Source: Apostichopus japonicus (taxonomy: Eukaryota; Echinodermata; Holothuroidea; Aspidochirotida; Stichopodidae). Taken from it: DNA of 64,000 bases. The notes beneath the pieces are model-generated. The model ran no database searches, had not been told where the DNA came from, and saw only the letters and a list, made by a program, of their open reading frames with translations. Position numbers and translations under genes: made by a program. The stretch is from NCBI RefSeq assembly GCF_037975245.1, contig NC_092580.1, positions 25,154,501 through 25,218,500 on the forward strand, given 5' to 3'. Positions 1 through 12,700 of this stretch are shown one piece after another (within the stretch, counting starts at the first letter, position 1; every line of letters starts with the position of its first letter).

Positions 1-2949
1 CTGGTGCAGGGTCTGAGGAATGACTTCAAAGATGCCATGGACAAGGTAGACCAGCAGTATCTTGAAGAAATGGTGAAAGGACACGGTGAAGATGAGAACA
101 CCAAGGCTTATGATATTAAGCTACATGAAGATGGGACCACCATGGAAGAATTACTCGAGCTATCACAGCAAGTTGGAACAGAAGAAAATGACAACAAACT
201 CGTGACAAAGTTTATCAGGGTATGTCTACGTGAGGGAATTTATACGTGAAAGCATCAGGCCTTTTCAAATTCCAACTGTATTTGTGGGTGTGGGAGCTCT
301 GGGTTGTAACCTGTGATAGTATCACAAGCACAAATCAAACTTGCATGGAGCTGGTTCATACAAAGTTTTGCTTTATTCTCTTCTAATCAGGGTGATTGAC
401 ATACTGTAATTCCCCTAATTTGTGTCTTCATATTGTCAAGAGTGTAGTATAACTTCAGTTTACTTTTTCCCACATTTCAACGATTTGGAAATTTGTCAGT
501 CTTGTAACACTGATGATATTAACCCAAATTACTTTAATTTTCATACATGGACTTCAAGTTTTAAAGGTGCATTTGGAATAGTGGTAGATCTTTCTTGTCA
601 GAAGAAAAGGATTTACAGTATCTATTTGAGTGTAATTGTATTTCCCATTAGAATATGATATATACTGTATGTATATATTAATGAAGCAAGGAATGTTGTG
701 GGTTTTGAAGAACAAACAAGCATGAATTGCTGCAGTGCAAACAAGTTACAATCCCATTTATAACGACATTAGATGAGTCATAAGTATGGTGAAGTTTTGA
801 GATCAATGTTTGTCTTATAAATAATGGAAGTAAAATGTATTTAGTTCTTATTTAAAGGAACACTAGAATCAGGACTGATGCTGATTGAGTCTTCCATGCA
901 AATTTTCATCAAGATCCATTAAAAAGCTGTTTGTAACCCATACCACTTATTCTTTTATATAAGGTCTTTTCGGCACATTGTGGACACACCAGTTTTAGTA
1001 CTACATTGGCTCAACAGTCTGTAAATTAATATTGGCTATTCCTTTATGTTCACAATCAGTTTCTCCAGACAAGATGGGCTGAGGATTTAAACTCAAGACA
1101 AACAGATGAAAAGAGGAATATGAAAGGAAAGCTACAAACAGCAACTTACAGTCAGACATCTGCTTATTTAGAACCATTGGTCAGAAAGCTCAAGAGAAAG
1201 GTTGGTAATTTTACATTTTCAGTAGAACCTTGTTTATTCGACTCATGACTGTAAATTGCTTGTATAATACACAGGGATTCATACATTTCCAGTAAATCTA
1301 CTAATTATATGTTTTAATTGTGTCACATTGTCTCCACACTAAATTCTTGGAAATAAACATAGAAAGTGGCATTTATCAGAAAAAAATGTAGCCATCGGAG
1401 TCTATGAGAGGACATAGATTTTGGCTCGACTCTAAATATGCAGCAAAGTTTGTAACGTTTTATGTTATGATAATAGCAAAAGGACCCAAGAGTTATGTGC
1501 AAGCTCAACGGATGCATTGTTAGCGGTTACTTGCTTTACATGATTCTTGTTCTTGCCTCTTGTTTCGTCAGACTCTACCACCGGATTTACTGGATAGCTT
1601 GGTTCAAATTGTCAAGTTTATGTTGGAAAGAGAGTATGTGAAGGCCAACGACGAATACCTACAGATGGCCATTGGTAATGCACCATGGCCCATTGGTGTA
1701 ACCATGGTGGGCATCCACGCAAGAACTGGAAGAGAAAAGATTTACTCAAAGAACGTTGCTCGTATCCTTTTGAAACTGGTTTTGTAACTACAGGGATTGA
1801 GGTGGAGTGAATGGGAGGGGCTTGATTGGAAGAAGTGAGGGTGAAGGGAGAGGTTGGATCAGGCTATTGGAATGAGATGCCTGGTTTTCCATGGGTACAT
1901 TCTTATTTGACTGACCTTTTTTAATATTAATTTTACTATCTTGAAACATTATTCTGTATTTTGTTCAATTAGGGTTCTTTCCACGTTCACTAAAGTGGTT
2001 GCTGGTCAAGCAGTGTCCAAGTAGAAGTAACTCATCTTTGAAAGGAATATGTACCCTTCATAGGGGAGGGGTTACTACAGGGCCAGGAATAGGTACCCTT
2101 CTTAGGGGAGGGGTTACTACAGGGCCAGGAATAGGTACCCTTCTTAGGGGAGGGGTTACTACAGGGCCAGGAATAGGTACCCTTTTTAGGGGAGGGGTTA
2201 CTACAGGGCAAAGAAATAGGTACCCTTCTTAGGGGAGGGGTTACTACAGGGCCAGGAATAGGTACCCTTCTTAGGGGAGGGGTTACTACAGGGCCAGGAA
2301 TAGGTACCCTTCTTAGGGGAGGGGTTACTACAGGGCCAGGAAAAGGTACCCTTTTTAGGGGCAGGGTTACTACAGGGCCAGGAATAGGTACCCTTCTTAT
2401 GGGAGGGGTTACTACAGGGCCAGGAATAGGTACCCTTTTTAGGGGAGGGGTTACTACAGGGCCTGAATAGGTACCCTTCTTAGGAAAGGGGTTACAACAG
2501 GGCCAGGAATAGGTACCCTTCTTAGAGGGAGGGGTTACTACAGGGCCTGTTGGGAAGCTGCAGGGAAGTTAAGGTGTTTTGTAAGCATTCAAGACACGGC
2601 AGAACCAGAAGTTACGTTCTTAAGTGCCTTGCTTAGTGTTATATGTATAACTGCATGTATCACTTAGTGTAATCTTCAATCTAAAAGAGTAATGGGAAGG
2701 TTCATATAAGTTATAAGTTCATATAGGTTTACTTACCTATCCACACTAAATAAATTCCCCATGATGGCATTGAGGTAAAGTGTTACAAAGGTCTGCTTGT
2801 TTAACTAGTGTTTGCCTTAATCTTCCGTGTCAGATGTGTTGAATGACGAAACTCAAAGGAAATACATTCAGGGACTGAAGAGACTAATGACAATGTGTCA
2901 GCGATTATTCCCTACGGATCCGTCCAAGAGTGTGGAATACCATGCATGA
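1..2949 (+). CDS. PRPF18: PRPF18, pre-mRNA-splicing factor 18 (C-terminal part, 5' end outside window)
   Basis: Coding exons 1-219, 1060-1200, 1572-1761 and 2834-2949, giving 221 codons plus TGA. All junctions are GT-AG and in phase (0, 0, 1). PRPF18 is a U5-associated factor that acts in the second catalytic step of splicing in the nucleus. The diagnostic Prp18-family block is in exon 3: [20 protein letters not shown] followed by [20 protein letters not shown], and exon 4 continues [20 protein letters not shown]. The donor after GTTGCTC at 1761 restores the conserved AHVLND junction; simple read-through past it does not. The human protein is about 342 residues from memory, so roughly 120 N-terminal residues lie upstream of the window. 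The stop codon follows VEYHA, as expected of a full C-terminus. A possible poly(A) signal AATAAA is at 3785. Recognition is from the family sequence, not a search. Confidence 0.95.
2043..2547. repeat. 42-bp minisatellite, about 12 copies, in the last PRPF18 intron
   Basis: Tandem array with unit core GGTACCCTTCTTAGGGGAGG followed by GGTTACTACAGGGCCAGGAA. Copies differ by a few substitutions and small indels. Because 42 is a multiple of three, most copies stay open in one frame and make a spurious ORF (repeating [12 protein letters not shown]-like peptide). It sits wholly between the exon 3 donor (1762) and the exon 4 acceptor (2833), so it is intronic and not protein coding. Confidence 0.95.
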
Positions 2950-4302
2950 AGATAATGCTGATCCATTCAAATGCGTGGAAGACTAGTTATGATGAGACCA
3001 CAGCTCCATTTATCTAGTTTGGGATGTCTTAATGCTGTGGATCTGTGACAGATCACCGGGTATGATGTTGGCTACATATCCATCAAATTGTGTGGAGTAT
3101 CATGCATGGTAATGCCATAGATGCATAAAAGACTTCGGGATGACTTAATACTTTGGACCCTTTGTCCATCAACACTGATGGCTCAGCGGGTACAGTGATG
3201 CTCCATATCCATTGAGGAGTGTGTAATATCAAGCAAGATGTCCATTAAAGAGCTGAGTATGTCTGGGCATGGATCAACTGATGATGCACACTTTCTGACT
3301 GTGTCACTTAAAGCTGTTATTTATAGTACTGGAGGATGAGTAAAGGGGCTTAATCCAGGCCTTGTAACCCGTTAAGCTTAATCCAGATAAGCTGCTGGAG
3401 CAGCCTCTAGGCTTCTACTGTCTCATTGTAAACTGAACAAATAGTAAACTTGTGATAAAGTGATGTAAGAAAGAAAAAAAAAAAAAATCGGATTTTGAGA
3501 TGCTACAGAAGGGTTACTGATCAGGATATAAATATAAGTCTGTCCATGAAGGGATTTTTGCGGTGTTGTGTGTTATACCAGCTGTGATAATAATAGGAGC
3601 CTCCATTAGGTGATGCTGTGAAGAAATGGAACGAATGAACACAATCCAATAAGTCATTTCACCATCACTCTGTATTTCACAGACATATAAAATTGATTTT
3701 ACATTGTAAATAAGAGAAGTTAATGCCACTTATTACAAAACCGATGTAGTCGTTGTGATATATGTTTCTTTCACTTCTTATATGAATAAACTTGTGATAA
3801 AAATATGTAACTCATTTAAACACTCTTTCAGGTATCTTTCCTCATCAGATCATTAGATATGTGTGATGGTTCTGGGCACTTGCATGTTTTAATGTGTAAA
3901 TAAATTTCAGTTAATGAAGGCCTTTATGTGATGACTCATAATCTCTCATTTATATTTGTGTATCTGTGTGCAGATGTAATGATGCATGCATGTTAAGTTA
4001 AAAGTGCTGTATAATCCAACTTAAGGAATCTTAGTTCTAAACAGCTGTGTACATGAAAGGACAATTCAAAACAAGTATAAAGTGCCCTTGAGAGCAAGGT
4101 CCTCAGAACAGCAGAGCAAACCACATTGTCTCATTAAACAAATCATATATTAGGATAACCATATCCATATCATAACTGAATTCTATAGCTTGCCCAAATC
4201 TTTACAGAGTTGTAATCTTTCGATCTTTAAAGGGCTAAATTTGGTCCAATAAGATATCAAGTGAAGGGAAGGTGATTCTGTGTGACACCATACAGTCAAT
4301 AT
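2950..4302. other. PRPF18 3' UTR and flank
   Basis: No further coding exon is seen after the PRPF18 stop. The stretch has an A-rich run at 3474-3487 and AATAAA at 3785-3790, a plausible poly(A) signal for the plus-strand gene. Short open frames here have no recognisable content. Confidence 0.5.
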
Positions 4303-4968
4303 GTCAACATTGGTTTTGAATATTCCATTTTAATTATGATTTATTAATTTGAAACAAAGGGAGAATATTTTAATCTGTTTGATTCTTATTCCATTTCTGT
4401 TACTGAAGCTGGAGTTTCATCTGTAAGAAATTATGAACAACTAATTCTTCAACCTCTTTCACACCCGTGTAGTGATACTAGTGCATAGCATGAACATAAA
4501 CTGACCATTCTTATAATAGGCACTGTCAACATTGGTTTTGAATATTCCATTTTAAATATGATTTATTAATTTGAAACAAAGGGAGAATACTTTAATCTGT
4601 TTGATTCTTATTCCATTTCTGTTACTGAAGCTGGAGTTTCATCTGTAAGAAATTATGAACAACTAAATCTTCAACCTCTTTCACACCCGTGTGGTGATAC
4701 TAGTGCATAACATGAACATAAACTGACCATTCTTATAATAGGCACTGTCAACACTGGTTTTGAATATTCCATTTTAATTATGATTTATTAATTTGAAACA
4801 AAGGGAGAATACTTTAATCTGTTTGATTCTTACTCCATTTCTGTTACTGAAGCTGGAGTTTCATCTGTAAGAAATTATGAACAACTAAATCTTCAACCTC
4901 TTTCACACCCGTGTAGTGATACTAGTGCATAACATGAACATAAACTGACTATTCTTATAATAGGCACT
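4303..4968. repeat. 222-bp tandem triplication
   Basis: Three adjacent copies begin at 4303, 4525 and 4747 with GTCAACATTGGTTTTGAATA (third copy GTCAACACTGG) and end with CTTATAATAGGCACTGT. The period is exactly 222 bp and differences are only scattered substitutions, so the duplication is young. It lies between the convergent PRPF18 and RAD18 genes. Confidence 0.95.
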
Positions 4969-6771
4969 GTAGGTGATAAAGTTATCCTCCTATTGTCTTT
5001 GGAGTTAATTGCTTTAAAACAATTACACAAATACAATAGTAAGTCCACCCTGCAAGTATTTGTATAATGTAATAGAACTGTGGTTATAATGAGTCTAGTA
5101 ATATCATAATAACAATGGTATGATAACAATAGTGTCCCATGTGTATGGCTCATATTTCAGCAGAATGCGGCTTATGACTGTGTCCAGTTTTGTGCAAGGA
5201 ATATCGTCAATAACTGAAAACATTTACTGGCTAACAGATTCCCAAAACAGAATTTTTGTTTGTAATTTATTCTGCAACACTTCTTTATGTCTCGCAAGGA
5301 CAGTTCAATTAACATGACTAGTGACGGTGTACATTACACAGATTAAATGTGAAGCAATGAATTGGTGAGGTATTGTTGTTTTGAGGCATGGCTCTGCTCA
5401 TATCTTTTAATCTCATTCGCTACATCCAAACATGTTTACTGGCACAATTCTTCACAATGTACTGTGATCCTGCAGAGTAATGCTGCACTCCATAGTACTG
5501 ACACTTTCCTTAGGCAGATGCAGTAGACTTGAATCTTCTATAAAACCATAAAAAGCAAACTACAACAAAGCCTTGGCATTCTTTTACATACTGCATTGAT
5601 CGATTCTGTGTTTCATTAATGTTAATTGAATAATAATTTATGAAACTAACAATTTTTAATGAATCTCTTTCACTGACTTCTGACCAATGAATTCGCAGCA
5701 GGACTTCATGCTTATGATTGATGACAGGCGTGTTAATGTTAATTCAACACATTTGGTATTGTGTTTCATAGCTCGTGACCACTCTCAGCCACTTAAAGGG
5801 TGTGAAGACTCGCGCACAAAGAAACGTCTCATGCCAGTAATCTGACCTAGTTTCGAAAATGGTGTAACAGAAGTGTTAGACACCACCATCGATCCCAGAA
5901 AATACACACACAGCTTGCTACCGTAGGTAATTAGACACTAGCGTACAGCCAATACATACAGCTGCGGTCAATACCCACAACACAGTGTACATAGCAGCGA
6001 TGGACATCTCAGGTCTAAATAAAAGATAACAAGGTACCACGTTTCATTACTGTCTGCATTTAGAAGCGAGAAGAAAAAAACTTCACTTGCAAGCAACGGA
6101 AAGTTAACTTTTTCAGAGGATGGCAAATGGTTTGGGGCGAGTCTTCAATGCCTTTAAGGCAGCTGAGATATTCATTACAAATTCTGTACAGACATTTGCT
6201 CTGGTTTAAAGCAATAAAAATCAATGATATCAAGATCAGTCGGATTAAGAAATGAAAAGAGCTTGCTATTTCACAACGCCACTTCCGTGTACCAAGAGTG
6301 GCCCACTGAGCTTCCATGCCGAAGGCTTGTCATCAGTTGTGATATTAACGCCAGGGAATACTTAAAGTGTTTGCAACTTCATAAAACCTCATTACAGCTA
6401 CCTGCAAACTTTGCAGGTAGCTGTAATGAGGTTTATGAAGTTTCTGTTATAAAATAATACAATTATATGTGCTTTGGTGCACAAACACGGCTATACATCT
6501 TTGAATTTGTGTAGCTATATGCCCAATTTTCATCCAACCCGGCTTTGCAAAAACCAGATAAAAATATTCCTGAATACAAACTAGGAAAACTTCTTTTGCT
6601 CAAACTTGTGGATCTGCTTGGCTTGAGGCTAAATGTTGGAAGCATAATGTAATAGGGTGTTATCAGTAAGACTACATCCCTATCTGCCCATATTCCTTTG
6701 TTGCAAAGATTGCTGGAGGACTCAATACACTTGTCAATGCATATTTGATACCAGTTAGCATATTGCATTGC
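4969..6771. other. Intergenic / RAD18 3' UTR region
   Basis: No gene recognised. On the minus strand this is downstream of the RAD18 stop. A minus-strand AATAAA at 5266-5271 could end a long 3' UTR that would include the palindrome at 6375-6442; this is not demonstrated. Short open frames on both strands show no family features. Confidence 0.4.
6375..6442. repeat. Near-perfect 33-bp inverted repeat (hairpin) with a 1-nt spacer
   Basis: Left arm 6375-6408 and right arm 6410-6442 are reverse complements except for one extra A in the left arm, with only C6409 between them. The centre reads CTACCTGCAAACTTTGCAGG. It lies about 330-400 nt past the RAD18 stop codon on that gene's strand, so it may fold in the RAD18 3' UTR. 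Confidence 0.95.
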
Positions 6772-9700
6772 TCACATCTTCTTGTTTCTTTTGCTAGCTC
6801 GTCTTCCAAGATCTTCGGTCACATTGGACAAATCCATTTCCAGTTGCTCTAAAGCAGTCTTCCTTTTTCTCCTCAACTTATTCTGGGGCAGCGGCCCATC
6901 CCTAACGAACAAAGAACAAACAGTAATAATTAAGCGCATTCACAATATGTGAAATTTGTATGAACTGGATAAATGACAAAAAGATGAGCTGGTATGCAGG
7001 AATTTCATTTCAAAATTAAAGGCTTTGAAGTTTTAAGTCTCATTTAACAGTTTTCACACATTTTTAGCAAAATTGCCTCGTGATATTTAGTTACCAACCC
7101 AACTTTAATTCATATATTTTCAACAAGCACCCTGTATGGCAATAATCAATACCACTGTGCCCATAACACATATTTTGAGTGGGAAGGTATTCCACTTCTA
7201 TCTGTAATGTAATTAAGATTACAAACCACAGATAACCATGTCATGTTCATTTTAGTAAGAACAACATTGTTTGCAGTAGCTGTCATTTATCTGCAAAGTT
7301 GTACAGGAATTACACTGCAATATGTTATCATAATGATATCCATCAAGCCCTTTGCCCTCCTTTGCAAAGGCCAACTTCATGTTCATTTCTTGATATCAGG
7401 AGTTACAAAACTGGATAATTAGTACTACGAAAATGCATGAAATGTTAATTTGGATATGGTCTTGAGTAGTGGTTCACTATTACACAAAGTGATGGAAGAT
7501 ATTACATTTCCAAAGGTCACATTGCTGTATTTCTACATACAATTAATTCCACATAAACACAACTGGAAGTTGCATTGTTATGTTGAGATGTACAAGTCTG
7601 GTCTGTTTTAAGTTGATCATACTCAACCCTGATCTTTGTACATTGGTCTGGTCAACCTACAGTATCAAGCTTAGTGCTAAAGATTTGAACAGTATAAAAA
7701 CAGAAGGAATGATGTGGTTGAGACATTAACATATTGGTAAAGTAGGGAGTTTCTTTGCAGTAACACACGGCAGTAATTAAGGCATTACGTTATGTTGTTT
7801 TGGACTTGCATCAAATTTTTATGCGATGAAAGCTTATCATATAGTTCAGACTGGGTGTATATAAATAAAACAAAATCAGAACAGCAAGGAGGATGCCTAC
7901 ATATGGCTACAGTTGACCATGTTACACGTGTTAAATATGTCAGATAAATTGAAACTCTACCTTTTGAGATATGCAGGTTCTAAATGCTCTTGGGCCAAAC
8001 TTGGTGAAGAACAGCTGGCATAAGAATTGGAAGTATCATCCATATCCTGCAACAAAGTGAATGAATATCTAAAGTTAACTTTCAGTCACCAATCAGGTCT
8101 GGTCACTTTGGCACAGTTCAACCAGAATCCAGTAAACCAGCACACCTGAACATGTATTACTGTGCTGATCAACTTAAACTAGTTTGTCTGAATGGTGGGC
8201 CTCAATCTTGTGACTTTGACCCCTGCTTCACCTCTTAAATGTTTACAGTGGTGGACTACATACTGCTGTTTACAACTTTCTTGGTGCACTGTTGTAAGTT
8301 ATCCAAAATGGCAATAGAGAATATATGAAGAGAGAATGGTACAGACAGAAAATCTACCATCTTATAGAGATTCTGATTAAACTTGAGTAAGAAGTTCTTT
8401 GGCTTCCAATCAAAGGGATCTGTCTGCACAATGAAAGATATTGGTCAATGTACAATATTGAATGCTCTTTCCAATTTTATTATCACTCGACTGCAGTTAC
8501 TACAGTAAATATGGCAAAAAGGAATAAATGCACTGGATGAATAATAAGGATGAAGAATCTCATGCATTATCATGAAACAAATATCTGGTTGAATACAACC
8601 CAGTAGTAATAGTAAGTTTCTACTATTGAAATATTTCTTGTAAATGAAAAGAAATCCATATGCTCAAAGACACCAAACATTTCTTCTTTTTTCTCTTCCT
8701 ACTGGTGACTGACATTTACACAACTGAAATATTATTGATTGCTGACTGACATACAAGTTTGATTACAGCTTTCATTATCAGTACATCAATTGTGTTTAGG
8801 GGCTCCTATTACACAATCTCCTTAAAGCAGGGGTGGACAACCTTTTTGAATGAATGGGCCAGGTATAAGGAGTGAAAAACTGACTGGGCCGCACCTAACC
8901 AATGACCTGCTGTTGATTTCAGACCTTTGATTCCGAGGACTTTCAAGCAATAGGCGTGTGTACTTAATCTGTATTCACAAAAACATAATGTCAATACAGT
9001 ACAGTTGATAATTAATGGGGATAATAGGCCTAACTGACAGCATCATTAGTGCCGATAAATTCTAAGCAGCTAGCTCGTTTTTTGTGATGATGTAAAATAG
9101 ATTGATTTTTTTCCTTTTCTTGAGACATCTCATGGGCCGCAAAAAAATCACTGGCGGCCGCTTGTGGCCCGAAGGTTGCCCACCCCAGCCTTAAAGGGTT
9201 CTGCATTTATACACACGATCACATGTTAAGAAAATGTTACTGATTTGAACTGAGCTTTTGCATTTACTAAAATTAGCATGATAATAAGAATTTTCTGTTT
9301 CCTCCGTCTGATAAGTCATCAACATAGACAATTAAAACATGTATTACTGCATAGAAGTTATGAACGCAATATACGGTACAAGGTAAGACAGGTGGAATTA
9401 GCCAAGCAATACTCTGGAAGGGCTTCCAATGACTTCTGCTCTGCATTGAATGCTATATATGAAAGCTGCTATACAAGTACAAATATGTATAGCAGTATAA
9501 TATACAGGAGCCATGTAGTACTTTATAAGAAACAAAGTTCAGAATATTCTAAACACTACCCAAAATCTGAACAGTAAATTGTTCTAGTTCTGTAGTTTAG
9601 ACCTGAGTAAATCTATATAGAAATGTTGAACTTTTTGCAGTAGGTCAAGTGCTGATATTTCCTTCAAAATTTCATAAGTTTTCTACAACTGTTTTGGCAT

Positions 9701-12700
9701 TTCTGCCAAAAATCTAACCATTTTCTTTTGTTACCTTGTAGTTGCATAGCAGTACATTTCACTGAACCAGCTGAATGTCAAGGAACAATAACATCATTGA
9801 ACAGACTCATTAATCAAAATTAAGTTAGGAATATCTGCCATTGTTACTAACTTATACATGTGTTTTTGGAAAAAAATCTAACACAAGACTATTTTAAGGA
9901 GTATTAACACTACGGCAGTCAAATTTGTGGACTTAAACTGAAGATCTCTCACCTTCTTCCTACTGCCAGTAAACACAGGACTAGTTTGGTCTGCCATATG
10001 GTTGGTCTCAATTGAATTTGCTTTATCATTCATAGCAGAGTCCATCTGAATGTTTGAGTCGGCTGAAGTTTCTGACTGCTTGCTCTCGTCAACAAACTCT
10101 TCTTCAGAAATAGATGCACTATCAAACAGAGACGGGCTATCTGGTTCTAAATCGCAAATTTCGTTTTGGTCTCCTCCAGGGAGTTCTGGCAAAGGTGGGC
10201 ACTCTCTGAGCTCTGAGGTAGTGGCTACATTTGTCTCCAGTGACTTTACAGATACTATCGAAGTTTGTTTACTTCCAAGATTTTCTTTTCTTTGTTCAAA
10301 GTCTGATAAATCCGACTCATCACTTTTACTACTTCCTGCTGAAGAAAACTCTTCAGTTACCTCCGTCCCTGGCCCACTTGATTCAGATACAGTGCCTAAC
10401 AGCTCTGGTTTTGCTACATTGTCACTGGTGGATTTATCGCTGATGGAGTTTACTCCTGCATTTGATGGATTGGACGGATCACTGCAGGGCTCGTCCTGTA
10501 GGTTTCCTGCATTTTCCATACTTGGCAACTTTTTGGAGTTTTTCATTTTCTCCTTGGCAATTTTGATTAAATTGTCAAATTGTTTACTGTGATGCTGCAC
10601 TGTGGATGAATTAGAAAGTGAGTATTATAGCAGGACAGAAAATATGTGGAGGTCGTGACCTTTGTTTTGGCTGAATACTATAATATCCTTTGACAGAAAT
10701 TTGTGTGAATGCTTGCCCAAACAACTGATCTTTAGGTAGCATTGAGTGTTTGACTGTAAGTATTGACATACATAACCAAGTGTTGGTCACCAACATTCTT
10801 ACCAAAGATGCTGGCATTAGCCACCTAGATACTTTTGTTTACGATAATGTTAGCTAAGCCACCTGACAGAGAATACAAATGCCAGCATGATCTTTGACAA
10901 TGCTCAAAGGAAACTTGAGCAGTTAAGATAATCAGCTAAGTTATAGTTGATCATGACATGGAATACACTATAGATTGACAGCAGTGTTAATGTCTTAAAA
11001 CAACAGCTACACAGCCAAACAGTTTCAAACAGGTCTCATGAACAAAATGAACTCACAGGCCTGATAGAGAGAACATGAATAGCACCACAATAATATAAGT
11101 TATCATAAGCTAATGAATAACACCACAATAATATAAGTTATCATAAGTTACGATTTCGTATTTAGTTTGCTGAGAACACTCCAAACAAATTATTTGCATG
11201 CAGAGATGCCATCATCTTCATAAATATTGTAATTGTTGCTTGTTTAGCACCACATGCTTTAAATCTACACCCTGTAAACAACTGGAAACACTTGATTTAA
11301 AGGTGTGCAATGTCCTATCTCCCCCCACCTTTCTTCAAAACACCTCCTCTCTTACACCTCATTGTTGTGGTGCCCAAATTACACATCTGTTTAGGTCGGT
11401 GACACTGTCAAACTACATACTGTCACAACGTGAAGAGTTTTCTCTCATAGGAGTATAAGAGTGAGAAGGTACCATAGACTACACATTATTTTATGCCATA
11501 TTAAAGTCTTGACATAACAGGTACCTGAAATCACATTTCACTGATCATTTTCCACCTTTCTGACTGATCTTATTTTGAAATTTGTTACTATGGTATTACT
11601 ATAACTGAATGCAAACCTATAAATCAAGACTTTTTAACCAGGAGTGAAACTTGTCTTTGTCTTCTTTTACCTTAAATGACAGATATGCTTACAATGAGCA
11701 ACTAATCCACGAAGCATATCATTAGCAAAAAGTTGAATATGGGAGACATACTTGAAAATTTGTGCCGGGGGGGGGGAGAGGGAAGGGGAGAGGTGTCACA
11801 CTGCAATATGTCATGTCTAGTGCCACCTGGATGTGACACCTTTTTACTTTCCCTTTTCATTGTACCAACTCCTGTGACAACTTCATGTTAGGCTCAACAT
11901 TTACAATGCCCATAGGGGATGAGCAAAGGCTAAATAAACAATTAAAAAAGTTCAAGTTGTACAATGATGTCCTATGTAAGCTTGCTCTAGGCTATTCTTT
12001 TTGCTATTAAAAAAAAATCTCTGAAATGGAATAAGCTTTTTTTGAGCTGCTAAGGTGAGTTAATCTTCACATGCTACTGTGTTTGTTTCTCCTCTATTAA
12101 GAATACTAAAGTTTCTGGTACGGTGCTTGCTGGAAGTGGAAAGATAAATGTATGACATATGCATATTAATATACTACTATAACATTATTCATTGCCATGA
12201 GTGAATAATTACCGTGATTGAGAATAAATATAACTTACAGTAGTTTTGTTGTGACTTGGAGATGTCGTCTTCATTTTGACATTTCTCCAGGTTCAACTTG
12301 AATGCCTGAAATTAGTAAAAGAGGCCACAGTCATTGTCAGCCTGAATAAATTAGGTTACAAATTTTCCTAGTTTGAACACATCTTTCGTTTCATCAATTG
12401 TTAACAGATTTAATTTAATACCTGAGATGTAGATTTTGGCTGAGCTTTGTTCCGAATCTTTTCCATCCTCTCGTAGTACTTGATAACATCATTCACTGTA
12501 AAAGTACAAAAGAAACCAAACTTTGTTATGATGCAAGAGTCTGTATGCCATTTAGACAGAAATCAAATCTGATCAACTTTGCAGTCAATGTTAAACATTC
12601 AGACTATGTACCAGTCTGTAAATCAAACCTCAGTTTTACATATATTCAAGGAGGAAGGAAGATAACATATTCTGCCAAATAATCAAAGTCCCAAACTGTG

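Noticed and set aside
1999-2232. Open frame with repeating [11 protein letters not shown] peptide
   Set aside because: It is the 42-bp minisatellite read in frame, within a PRPF18 intron; no start or splice context.
10050-10592. 180-codon plus-strand ORF
   Set aside because: Antisense shadow of RAD18 exon 11, which has the supported splice borders and family sequence on the minus strand.
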